Source: Acidimicrobiales bacterium (GTDB lineage Bacteria > Actinomycetota > Acidimicrobiia > Acidimicrobiales > SZUA-35). Taken from it: a stretch of 5,401 nt of DNA. The stretch is from positions 1-5,401 of the forward strand of contig JAHECQ010000282.1 in assembly GCA_024641625.1 (NCBI GenBank), written 5' to 3'. Positions 1 to 5,401 of the stretch are shown here, in pieces (the stretch's first letter is position 1; each line of letters opens with the position of its first letter). Position numbers and translations under genes: made by a program. Under the pieces are notes generated by a model. That model had not been told where the DNA came from. It did no database searches and saw only the letters and a program-made list of their open reading frames with translations.

Positions 1-1416
1 TCGAACGGGCGACCGTGGACCATCGAATCGGCCGCTGCGGCCCTTCGTGCCGGATCGATCACCAGTGTGCAGCTGCTCGAGGAGTGCCAAGCGGTGGCCG
101 ACACCGCCGATGCTCGACTCGGCACCTTCATCGTGCGCTTCGACGAGACGGCACGGGCGAGGGCCGAAGCGGCCGACGCCGAGCTGGCAGCAGGAAAGGA
201 CCTCGGGCCGCTGCATGGCATTCCGCTCGGGATCAAGGACATCATCGCCACCGACGAAGGTCCCACGACGGCCCAGAGCCTGGTGCTCGATCCGACGTGG
301 GGCGATCAGGGCGATGGTCCCGTCATGCGACGGCTCCGCGCCGCCGGCGCGGTGATCACCGGCAAGACGACGACCATGGAGTTCGCCATCGGCCGGCCCG
401 ACTTCTCCAAACCGTTTCCCATCCCGCGCAACCCGTGGAACACCGAGCGTTGGACCGGGGGCTCCAGCTCGGGTACCGGCAACGGTGTGGCCTCCGGTCA
501 ATTCCTCGGTGGCCTGGGCACCGACACCGGTGGCAGCATTCGCCTGCCCGCGGCCTACAACGGCATCTCCGGCCACAAGGGCACGTTCGGCCTCGTGCCC
601 AAGTCGGGGTGCGTTCCCCTGGGCATGACCTATGACCACATCGGGCCCATGGCCCGGTCGGCTTGGGACTGTGCGGCGATGCTCGATGTCCTGGCCGGGC
701 CCGACGCTTCGGATCGAACGACCCTGGCGCCGTCGGGGCCGACGGGCTACGGCGCGCCCGACTACCTCGCGGGCATCGATCGAGGGCTCGAAGGTCTCGT
801 GTTCGGCGTCATCGGCAACGAGCGGTTGGTCTCGGGGAGCTCCGAGGAGACCATGGCAGTGTTCGCCGAGGCGAGCCGACAGCTGTGTGCGGGTGGTGCG
901 ACTGCGCAACCGTTCGAGGTGCCGCTCTATGACGAGCTGGCTGCGGGGGCGTTCCTGGCGCTCGAAGCCGAGGCCTTCGCCTGGCACCGGCACCACCTGG
1001 CCACGCGTTGGGCCGACTATGGCCGTCCCACACGACTGACGATCATCCAGGGGGCATTGATCAGCGGAGGCGACCTCGTGCAGATCGAGCGTGTTCGTCA
1101 GGTTGCCCGTCGTCAGTTGCTGGAGCAGATGGACGCGGCCGGCGTCGATCTGCTCATCAGCCCGACGACGGGGTACGCGGCCACACCCTTCAGCGGCGCC
1201 GATCCCGCTGCCATCTCGAACAAGGCGATGCACACCCCGGCCTGGAACAGCACTGGATTCCCCGCGCTGTCGGTCCCGATGGGTTTCGACCAGGACGGCT
1301 TGCCGTTGGGACTCCAGATCATCGGGCGACCCTTCGCCGACGCGCTGGTGCTGGCCGCGGGGCACGCCTACCAGCAGCTCACCGACTGGCACCTTCGGGT
1401 CCCGACGCTCTCGTAG
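1..1416 (+). CDS. Amidase-signature family hydrolase (5' end cut by window edge)
   Basis: Amidase-signature (AS) serine hydrolase, expected to hydrolyse a C-N amide bond to a carboxylate and ammonia or an amine, probably in the cytoplasm since no signal peptide is seen. The open frame is already running at base 1; its first codons read TIESAAAALRAGSITS, the usual AS N-terminal helix, so only about 5-15 residues should be missing. Numbering from the first codon in the window, the catalytic Lys is K79 in GIPLGIKDI (bases 235-237), the cis-Ser is S155 in TGGSSSGTG (463-465), and the nucleophile is S179 in TDTGGSIR (535-537). The 24-residue Ser-Ser spacing matches that of FAAH and malonamidase. 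The C-terminal AS block STGFPALSVPMGF...GLQIIGRPF lies at about 417-445. The 471 visible residues fit the family's usual 450-500. A GTG at base 67 would cut off the conserved N-terminal helix and is not the start. The glycine-serine loop reads GGSSSGTG rather than the common GGSSGGS. The gene is convergent with the neighbouring amidohydrolase, so it is not in the same operon. Family is certain; substrate is unknown, and GatA is unlikely because no gatB or gatC is nearby. Confidence 0.93.
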   Translation, partial: SNGRPWTIESAAAALRAGSITSVQLLEECQAVADTADARLGTFIVRFDETARARAEAADAELAAGKDLGPLHGIPLGIKDIIATDEGPTTAQSLVLDPTWGDQGDGPVMRRLRAAGAVITGKTTTMEFAIGRPDFSKPFPIPRNPWNTERWTGGSSSGTGNGVASGQFLGGLGTDTGGSIRLPAAYNGISGHKGTFGLVPKSGCVPLGMTYDHIGPMARSAWDCAAMLDVLAGPDASDRTTLAPSGPTGYGAPDYLAGIDRGLEGLVFGVIGNERLVSGSSEETMAVFAEASRQLCAGGATAQPFEVPLYDELAAGAFLALEAEAFAWHRHHLATRWADYGRPTRLTIIQGALISGGDLVQIERVRQVARRQLLEQMDAAGVDLLISPTTGYAATPFSGADPAAISNKAMHTPAWNSTGFPALSVPMGFDQDGLPLGLQIIGRPFADALVLAAGHAYQQLTDWHLRVPTLS

Positions 1417-1464
1417 CGCGGTCGACGGTGCTGGTGGGCCGAAGGTGCCAGGACAGGCCGACCG

Positions 1465-1502
1465 GGTGCTGCTGGGTGCTCCGCCCGAGACCCAGCAGCA
1501 CC
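1465..1502. terminator. Strong GC-rich hairpin between convergent genes, candidate bidirectional terminator
   Basis: A perfect 13-base inverted repeat: GGTGCTGCTGGGT (1465-1477) pairs with ACCCAGCAGCACC (1490-1502). The 12-base loop can close further, CTC (1479-1481) with GAG (1487-1489). Three more pairs can form outside the stem if one C is bulged. It lies 48 bases after the amidase stop and 12 bases after the amidohydrolase stop, in the only gap between these convergent genes. Neither side has a T tract, so it is not a classic E. coli-type intrinsic terminator. T-less hairpins at gene ends are commonly proposed as terminators in high-GC actinobacteria. The structure is seen directly; the terminator role is inferred from position. 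Confidence 0.7.
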
Positions 1503-1514
1503 GGACACCGGTGA

Positions 1515-3230
1515 TCAGGCGAGGCCGGTGCCCTTGGTGTCGGTGCCCGACCGAAGCATTCGGCCAGGGCGGTTGGCGGTGAACTGGTCGTCTCGAACGA
1601 TCTCGTCGCCGTTGCAGAACACGTGGTCGTAGCCGTTGGCCCCGCCGTAGAGGCGCCATGCATCACCGGGCAGGTCGTATCGAGCCTCGATGTCGGTGAG
1701 CGACAGTCTGGTCGGGTCGATGACGTTGACGTCGGCGTGGTAGCCCTCGGTCAGCTGACCGCGATGCTGGATGCCGTACATCTTGGCTGGTGCGTCGGTG
1801 ATGTAGTTGACCGCTTGTTCCCAGCTGACCAGGTCGCGATCGATCACGGCCGACTTGAGCATCGACGTGGTGGCGTTGAACGTGGTGAGCAGGTCGAGGT
1901 GAGCCCCGGCATCGGTGCCGCCCACCATCGTGCGCTCGTCGGCCCACAGGTCGGCGCGGATCTGCCAGGTCTCGTCGTCGTCGCCCCGCACGGGGGAGTA
2001 GAGGCCGGTCTGGAGCTGGTCGTTGACCACGATGTCGCACAGGACATCGAAGCTCTCACGACCCTCGTCCTCGGCGATCTCGCCAATGGTACGGCCCTGG
2101 TACTGCTGGTTCTCCTCGGAGAAGATCTCGCCGACTCGCAGCACGTGCCACTTCGCCACGCCCCGCAGTGGGCTGGGACCCTGGGCGAGCTCGTTGAGCT
2201 CGCGTCGCTTGTCGGGATCGGCCAGCATGGCCAGTTTCTCGTCGGCCGGCAGGGCCATGGGGGCACGCCAACCGTTGAGTGCGTCCAGGACGAAGCCGTT
2301 CTCGAACGAGAGGCGAGTGGTGACCGGACACGGCACGGTGAGCGCGATGATGCGGCCTCCACGCTCGGCGGCGTAGTCCGAGGCGCGGAGGTTGCTGTCG
2401 CGCACATCGATCTGCGCCGGTGAGGTGGAGGCGGCGATGAGGTTCCAGTTGAGTGGTCGGTTGGCTGCCGCCGACATGCGGGTGATGAGGTCGACCTTCT
2501 CGTCGCTGAAACGACCCACGGCCGGAATGAACTCGAGCGATGTTCCGTCGTAGTCGGCGCAGACGCGGGCGAGCTCGATGAGTTCCTCGTTCGAGCAGTG
2601 CCGCGAAGGTACGGGCTGGCCGGTCGGATCGTTGTGGGTGGTCGCCCACGAGGACGAGAAGCCGAAGCCGCCCTCTTCGATGCTGGTGCGCAGGAGTGCC
2701 TTCATGGCTTCGAGTTCCTCGGGAGTGGACTCGTGGCCCACCGCCCGCTCACCCATCACCAGGCGGCGAATGGCCGAGTGGCCGACCATGAAGCCGGTGT
2801 TGATGGCCAGCGTGCCGTCGAGTCGGCCGAGCCACTCACCGAAGCTCGCCCAGTTCCAGGGAACGCCCTGCTGGAGCGAGGCGAGTGGCATGCCCTCGAC
2901 GCGGGCCAGCATGCGCATGAGGTAGTCGCCGTGCTCGGGGGCGAGCGGGGCGATGGTGAACCCGCAGTTGCCACCGATGACGGTGGTGATGCCGTGCAGC
3001 GGGGAGGGGCTGAGGGTGGTGTCCCAGTGGGCCTGGGCGTCGTAGTGCGTGTGGACGTCGATGAATCCCGGCGTGACGATCTTGCCGCTGGCGTCGACGA
3101 TGTTGGCGGCTTCGCCGTCGAGTGTGCCGATGGCGACGATCTTGCCGTCCTTGATGCCGACGTCGGCGTTGCGCCGGGCGGCACCCGTGCCGTCCACAAT
3201 CGTGCCGTTGCGAATGATGGTGTCGAACAT
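1515..3230 (-). CDS. N-acyl-D-amino-acid deacylase-like metal-dependent amidohydrolase (amidohydrolase 3 family)
   Basis: A 571-residue cytoplasmic metal-dependent hydrolase, probably cleaving an N-acyl amino acid or other amide. The N-terminal beta-sandwich (MFDTIIRNGTIVDGTG) leads into PGFIDVHTHYD, with metal-binding H60 and H62. GGNCGF carries C89, the bridging Cys typical of D-aminoacylases. GTDAGAH holds D440, the expected catalytic/metal Asp, and H444. The C-terminal GYHADVNVIDP (about 496-506) is the usual strand returning to the small domain. Odd point: where D-aminoacylases normally carry a T-H-x-R-type His, this protein seems to read SLEFIP (about 231-236), and the next family His is not evident, so the second metal site may differ. 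The start is the ATG at 3228-3230: it has a good ribosome binding site and begins exactly at the family N-terminus. A GTG at 3350 in the same frame would add a 40-residue Gly/Ser/Pro-rich tail and is rejected. The MFS gene lies 106 bases upstream on the same strand; the amidase is convergent downstream. Many relatives are annotated D-aminoacylase without biochemical proof, so the substrate is open; a dihydroorotase- or hydantoinase-type activity is less likely given the Cys motif. Confidence 0.9.
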   Translation of the reverse strand: MFDTIIRNGTIVDGTGAARRNADVGIKDGKIVAIGTLDGEAANIVDASGKIVTPGFIDVHTHYDAQAHWDTTLSPSPLHGITTVIGGNCGFTIAPLAPEHGDYLMRMLARVEGMPLASLQQGVPWNWASFGEWLGRLDGTLAINTGFMVGHSAIRRLVMGERAVGHESTPEELEAMKALLRTSIEEGGFGFSSSWATTHNDPTGQPVPSRHCSNEELIELARVCADYDGTSLEFIPAVGRFSDEKVDLITRMSAAANRPLNWNLIAASTSPAQIDVRDSNLRASDYAAERGGRIIALTVPCPVTTRLSFENGFVLDALNGWRAPMALPADEKLAMLADPDKRRELNELAQGPSPLRGVAKWHVLRVGEIFSEENQQYQGRTIGEIAEDEGRESFDVLCDIVVNDQLQTGLYSPVRGDDDETWQIRADLWADERTMVGGTDAGAHLDLLTTFNATTSMLKSAVIDRDLVSWEQAVNYITDAPAKMYGIQHRGQLTEGYHADVNVIDPTRLSLTDIEARYDLPGDAWRLYGGANGYDHVFCNGDEIVRDDQFTANRPGRMLRSGTDTKGTGLA

Positions 3231-3235
3231 GATGG

Positions 3236-3240
3236 TCCTC
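3236..3240 (-). promoter_or_regulatory. Ribosome binding site that fixes the amidohydrolase start
   Basis: On the minus strand GAGGA lies 5 bases before the ATG at 3228-3230 (GAGGACCATCATG). It is a good anti-16S match at slightly short but acceptable spacing, and it supports this start over the upstream in-frame GTG at 3350. Confidence 0.7.
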
Positions 3241-3262
3241 GATTCCCCTGCGTGATCCGATC

Positions 3263-3299
3263 GGGTCGGTACCCCGAGCCTAGGCTGCGTACCGCACCC
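3263..3299. repeat. Nested inverted repeat in the promoter gap, candidate operator or mRNA hairpin
   Basis: On the plus strand, GGGTCGGTAC (3263-3272) is mirrored by GTACCG-C-ACCC (3289-3299), giving ten complementary pairs with one bulged C. Between the arms is a perfect 10-base palindrome, AGCCTAGGCT (3277-3286). The dyad covers the proposed -10 box and start point of the amidohydrolase promoter, the position expected of a repressor operator. Alternatively, in RNA it could fold about 38 bases after the MFS stop and attenuate read-through into the amidohydrolase gene. The symmetry is seen directly; either role is inference, and no regulator gene lies in the window. Confidence 0.45.
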
Positions 3300-3306
3300 C
3301 GGCGAA
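3277..3306 (-). promoter_or_regulatory. Candidate promoter of the amidohydrolase gene
   Basis: On the minus strand a TTCGCC -35-like hexamer (3301-3306) is followed after 18 bases by TAGGCT (3277-3282), a -10 form common in actinobacterial housekeeping promoters. Transcription would start near 3270 and leave a leader of about 40 bases before the ATG at 3230. The -35 match is weak. The -10 hexamer is part of a palindrome and so also reads TAGGCT on the plus strand. The gene could instead, or also, be transcribed by read-through from the MFS gene. Confidence 0.35.
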
Positions 3307-3336
3307 CTCCCGCCCGGTGGGCTACCGTCGCCTCCC

Positions 3337-4527
3337 TCAGCGCTGCTCACCCAAGCGTGGATATTGCAGAACGGCGAGGGCGGACGCGGCGGAGACGGCG
3401 GCGATCGGAACGACCCAGCGGCGGTCGCCGGTGGTCTCGGCGACGACTCCGGCGAGGAGCGGCCCTACGGCGCCGACCAGCTGTCCGATGGTGGATTGGA
3501 ACCCCATGGTTGCGCCCAACGAGGAACGGTCGTACAGCTCGGCAGCGCGCATGCCCTGGAGCGGGCTGAAGGCGCCGATCCCGAACCCCACGACGACGGC
3601 GAAGACCAGTGCGATCGCCAGCCGTGACGACACCGCCAGGATCACGGAGCCGACCGTGATGGCCGACAGCGCCACGTACAGGGCCCTGGCCGTGCCGATT
3701 CGGGTGACGATGGCGCCCAGGGGAAGTCGGCCTCCGAGTTGGCAGAACCCGCGTGCTCCGGCGGCGGCGGCGGCGGTCGTGGCCGGGAGTCCCGCGGCCA
3801 CCATCACCGGCACCTGGTAGCTCAGCACGACCGAGGTGGCGATGCCGACCAGCGCGATGGCCGCGGTGAAGGCGCGGGCATCGCCCGGAGCGGTGGCGGC
3901 TGCCGCGACCTTGCGGATGCTCGGTCGTTCCTCATCGGCCGAGGCAATGACGTTGGGCACGGCGATCATGGCCGCAACCAGCGCCAACAGGGCCGATCCC
4001 AGGAGGAGACGGACGGTGATTCTCCAGCCGAGTTGGTCGTTGAGCCACGAGGTGAGGGGAAGGTAGACGGGGGAGGAGAAGGCCCCCCAGATCGTGAGCA
4101 TCGCGATGGCTCGATGAGCGTTGTCGGGATGGAGCCGGACAACGGTGGCCATGGTGATGTGATAGAAGCCGAGCGCGCCCAGGCTCCCCATCCCGAGCGC
4201 TGCGCCCACGGCGAACACCCCGGCATGCGATGTCCACGAGGCGCTGCCGAGGCCCACCGCCGCAAGGGTGGCCGACAACCCGAAGACCGTCCGGGGGCCG
4301 AGACGGTCGAGCAGGCGGCCGCCGAACATCGAGCCGAGTCCGATGAGGATCATGCCGGCCGAGAACGATCCGCTGAGCCAGGTCTCGCGCCAACCGGTGT
4401 CATCGAGGATCGGGTCGAGGAGTACGCCGAACGCGTAGTACCAGGCGCCGTAGCAGCAGATGGTGACCATGCCGAGCGCGGCAATGGCCCGGTGGTCGAG
4501 GCGAGGCTTGGCCTCAGTCGGGGCCAA
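3337..4527 (-). CDS. MFS transporter, monocarboxylate/organic-anion-like
   Basis: A 396-residue inner-membrane secondary transporter of the major facilitator superfamily. About twelve hydrophobic helices can be placed, near residues 15-37, 50-72, 80-98, 101-121, 140-160, 172-192, then 219-240, 246-268, 280-300, 302-322, 340-362 and 370-388. A polar cytoplasmic loop (about 193-216, ADEERPSIRKV) separates the halves. The MFS motif A between helices 2 and 3 reads GGRLLDRLGPRT (69-80), with a degenerate copy GRLPLGAIVTRIG at 266-278. The stretch DDTGWRETWLSGSFS before helix 2 resembles the monocarboxylate/OFA-like branch, whose members often carry organic acids; this is a resemblance, not a substrate call. 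The start is TTG at 4525-4527, since no ATG or GTG is available until Met20 inside helix 1. It lies within the end of the CoA-transferase gene (14-base overlap), so translational coupling is likely; only a weak purine run precedes it. The pairing suggests uptake or export of the acid handled by the CoA-transferase. A run of five Ala (about 252-256) comes from a GGC repeat and is not otherwise notable. Confidence 0.9.
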   Translation of the reverse strand: MAPTEAKPRLDHRAIAALGMVTICCYGAWYYAFGVLLDPILDDTGWRETWLSGSFSAGMILIGLGSMFGGRLLDRLGPRTVFGLSATLAAVGLGSASWTSHAGVFAVGAALGMGSLGALGFYHITMATVVRLHPDNAHRAIAMLTIWGAFSSPVYLPLTSWLNDQLGWRITVRLLLGSALLALVAAMIAVPNVIASADEERPSIRKVAAAATAPGDARAFTAAIALVGIATSVVLSYQVPVMVAAGLPATTAAAAAGARGFCQLGGRLPLGAIVTRIGTARALYVALSAITVGSVILAVSSRLAIALVFAVVVGFGIGAFSPLQGMRAAELYDRSSLGATMGFQSTIGQLVGAVGPLLAGVVAETTGDRRWVVPIAAVSAASALAVLQYPRLGEQR

Positions 4528-5401
4528 ACAACACCCCGTCGGCCCGGAGTCGGCGAATGCGGTCGTCGTCGTAGCCCAACACCTGACTCAGGATCTCGTG
4601 ATTGTGCTCGCCCAGTAGTGGCGCGGCCGGTTCGGTCGCCCGACGGGGAATGGCCGATCCGTGCAGCGGGAAGCCGGGCACGTTGATGGACCCGAAGACG
4701 GGATCCTCGACCTTGGCCAACGCGCCACGCTCCCAATACCAGGGATCCTCGTGGGCGTCGGCGGGATCGACCACACGCGAGGCGGGCACGCGATGAGCGG
4801 CGAGGTGATCGAGGAGGGCGTCGTCGGAGGGGAAGGTCTGCATCCAACCTTCGATCCGATCGACCAGCTCGTGGCGGTGGTCGGCGCGGTCTTGTGGCGT
4901 GGCGAATCGGGGATCGTCATCGAGCCCGATGGGGGCCGCCGCCTCGCACAGACGAGGCCACTGGGCATCGAGCACCTGGAGTACCAGCCAGCCATCGGGT
5001 CCGCGATAGCTGCCCGCCGGGGGCACGGCGCCGAAGTGGCGGCCGGTTCGGCGCAGGCGCTTCTTGCCCTCGGTGACACTGGGGCCCTGGATGGCGAAGG
5101 GGTGCATCTGGAACACCGACTCGACCATGGAGATGTCGAGGAACTGGCCCTCGCCGGTCATGGTTCGGCTGAACAGCGCGTGTCCGATGGCGCCGAAGGC
5201 CATGATGCCGGCGCTGACGTCGGCGATCGGCACCCCCGGGGCGAACGGCGCACCATCGGGTTCGCCGGTGAGCGCCACACTGCCGGCGGCGGCCTGCCCG
5301 ATGAGGTCGTAGCCCGGTAGGGCCGCCCGGGACCCGGTGCGCCCATAGGCGGAGATCGAGACGTAGATGAGTCGTGGATGCAGGGCGCGCAGGTCCTCGG
5401 G
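4514..5401 (-). CDS. Class III CoA-transferase, CaiB/BaiF family (5' end cut by window edge)
   Basis: The C-terminal 295 residues of a class III CoA-transferase, which moves CoA between an acyl-CoA donor and a carboxylic acid through an aspartyl-CoA mixed anhydride. The frame is open to the right edge. The first residues seen, LHPRLIYVSISAYGRTG, followed by PGYDLIGQAAAGSVALTG, are a classic CaiB/BaiF core, so the true start lies roughly 100-120 residues further upstream, outside the window. The GTG at 5276-5278 is internal. The expected nucleophile is the Asp in VPIADVSAG (residue 61 of the visible part, bases 5219-5221), aligned with Asp169 of formyl-CoA transferase. Next come TGEGQFLDISMVES (about 81-94), then the small-domain region and the C-terminal block PLLGEHNHEILSQVLG (261-276) with its usual LRADGV tail. 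Its stop (4514-4516) lies past the MFS start, so the two genes share a transcript. Relatives act on carnitine, bile acids, formate/oxalate, mesaconate, succinate or aromatic acids; the acid used here cannot be told. The alpha-methylacyl-CoA racemase branch of the same superfamily is less likely but not excluded. Confidence 0.93.
   Translation of the reverse strand, partial: PEDLRALHPRLIYVSISAYGRTGSRAALPGYDLIGQAAAGSVALTGEPDGAPFAPGVPIADVSAGIMAFGAIGHALFSRTMTGEGQFLDISMVESVFQMHPFAIQGPSVTEGKKRLRRTGRHFGAVPPAGSYRGPDGWLVLQVLDAQWPRLCEAAAPIGLDDDPRFATPQDRADHRHELVDRIEGWMQTFPSDDALLDHLAAHRVPASRVVDPADAHEDPWYWERGALAKVEDPVFGSINVPGFPLHGSAIPRRATEPAAPLLGEHNHEILSQVLGYDDDRIRRLRADGVLFGPD

Noticed and set aside
1623..2423. 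A 266-codon open frame on the plus strand opposite the amidohydrolase
   Set aside because: It lies wholly antisense to a gene with clear family motifs, its protein is low in recognisable pattern and rich in Val/Gly/Asp, and such long antisense frames are expected at this GC content.
3307..3336. A small stem (GCCC/GGGC) just after the MFS stop as a terminator
   Set aside because: Only four pairs with a three-base loop and no T tract; too weak to call, and the larger dyad at 3263-3299 is the better candidate.
3231..3350. A longer amidohydrolase beginning at the GTG at 3348-3350 and overlapping the MFS end
   Set aside because: The extra 40 residues are Gly/Ser/Pro-rich and precede the exact family N-terminus (MFDTIIRNG); the ATG at 3230 has the better ribosome binding site.
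2598..3569. A 323-codon plus-strand open frame spanning the amidohydrolase start, the promoter gap and the MFS end
   Set aside because: It crosses two well-supported minus-strand genes and its product is an Arg/Gly/Asp-rich shadow with no domain; it is opened by GC-rich third positions.
3760..3774. A run of five GGC triplets in the MFS gene
   Set aside because: It encodes a short Ala run in a hydrophobic region, is in frame, and is common low complexity in high-GC genes; no evidence of a functional repeat.
3739..4686. A 315-codon plus-strand open frame opposite the MFS and CoA-transferase genes
   Set aside because: The protein is an Arg/Gly/Glu-rich antisense shadow of transmembrane-helix codons, with no motif and no convincing start context.
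4661..5320. A 219-codon plus-strand open frame opposite the CoA-transferase
   Set aside because: It is antisense to a clear CaiB/BaiF core including the catalytic Asp, and shows no family pattern of its own.

Overview
The window is ordinary metabolic chromosome from a high-GC bacterium (about two thirds G+C by eye). GC-rich codon third positions, GTG and TTG start codons, a TAGGCT-type -10 box and the protein families present all fit an actinobacterium, possibly of the Acidimicrobiia type. That placement is inference: no rRNA or other marker gene is present.

Layout, left to right. (1) Positions 1-1416, plus strand: an amidase-signature hydrolase lacking only its extreme N-terminus, with the full Lys-Ser-Ser catalytic triad. 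(2) Positions 1417-1514: a short convergent intergenic region with a strong perfect GC-rich hairpin that probably ends transcription from both sides. (3) Positions 1515-3230, minus strand: a 571-residue metal-dependent amidohydrolase of the N-acyl-D-amino-acid deacylase (D-aminoacylase-like) group. (4) Positions 3231-3336: a 106-base gap with a plausible promoter, a nested inverted repeat around its -10 box, and a good ribosome binding site. (5) Positions 3337-4527, minus strand: a 12-helix MFS transporter with a TTG start inside the end of the next gene. (6) Positions 4514-5401, minus strand: a class III (CaiB/BaiF) CoA-transferase, running off the right edge, with its catalytic aspartate inside the window.

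The three minus-strand genes run in the same direction. The CoA-transferase and MFS genes overlap by 14 bases and are almost certainly co-transcribed. The amidohydrolase may belong to the same transcript or have its own promoter. A reasonable but unproven reading is a small catabolic module: the transporter imports an organic acid or acylated compound, the amidohydrolase (and perhaps the convergent amidase) cleaves amide bonds, and the CoA-transferase activates the freed acid as a CoA thioester. The sequence does not identify the substrate.

I found no mobile element, CRISPR array, tRNA, rRNA or recognisable new defence or regulatory system. The points most worth a second look are the nested dyad in the promoter gap, the apparent loss of some D-aminoacylase metal-ligand histidines, and the convergent hairpin. 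Long open frames antisense to the real genes are judged to be GC-driven shadows.
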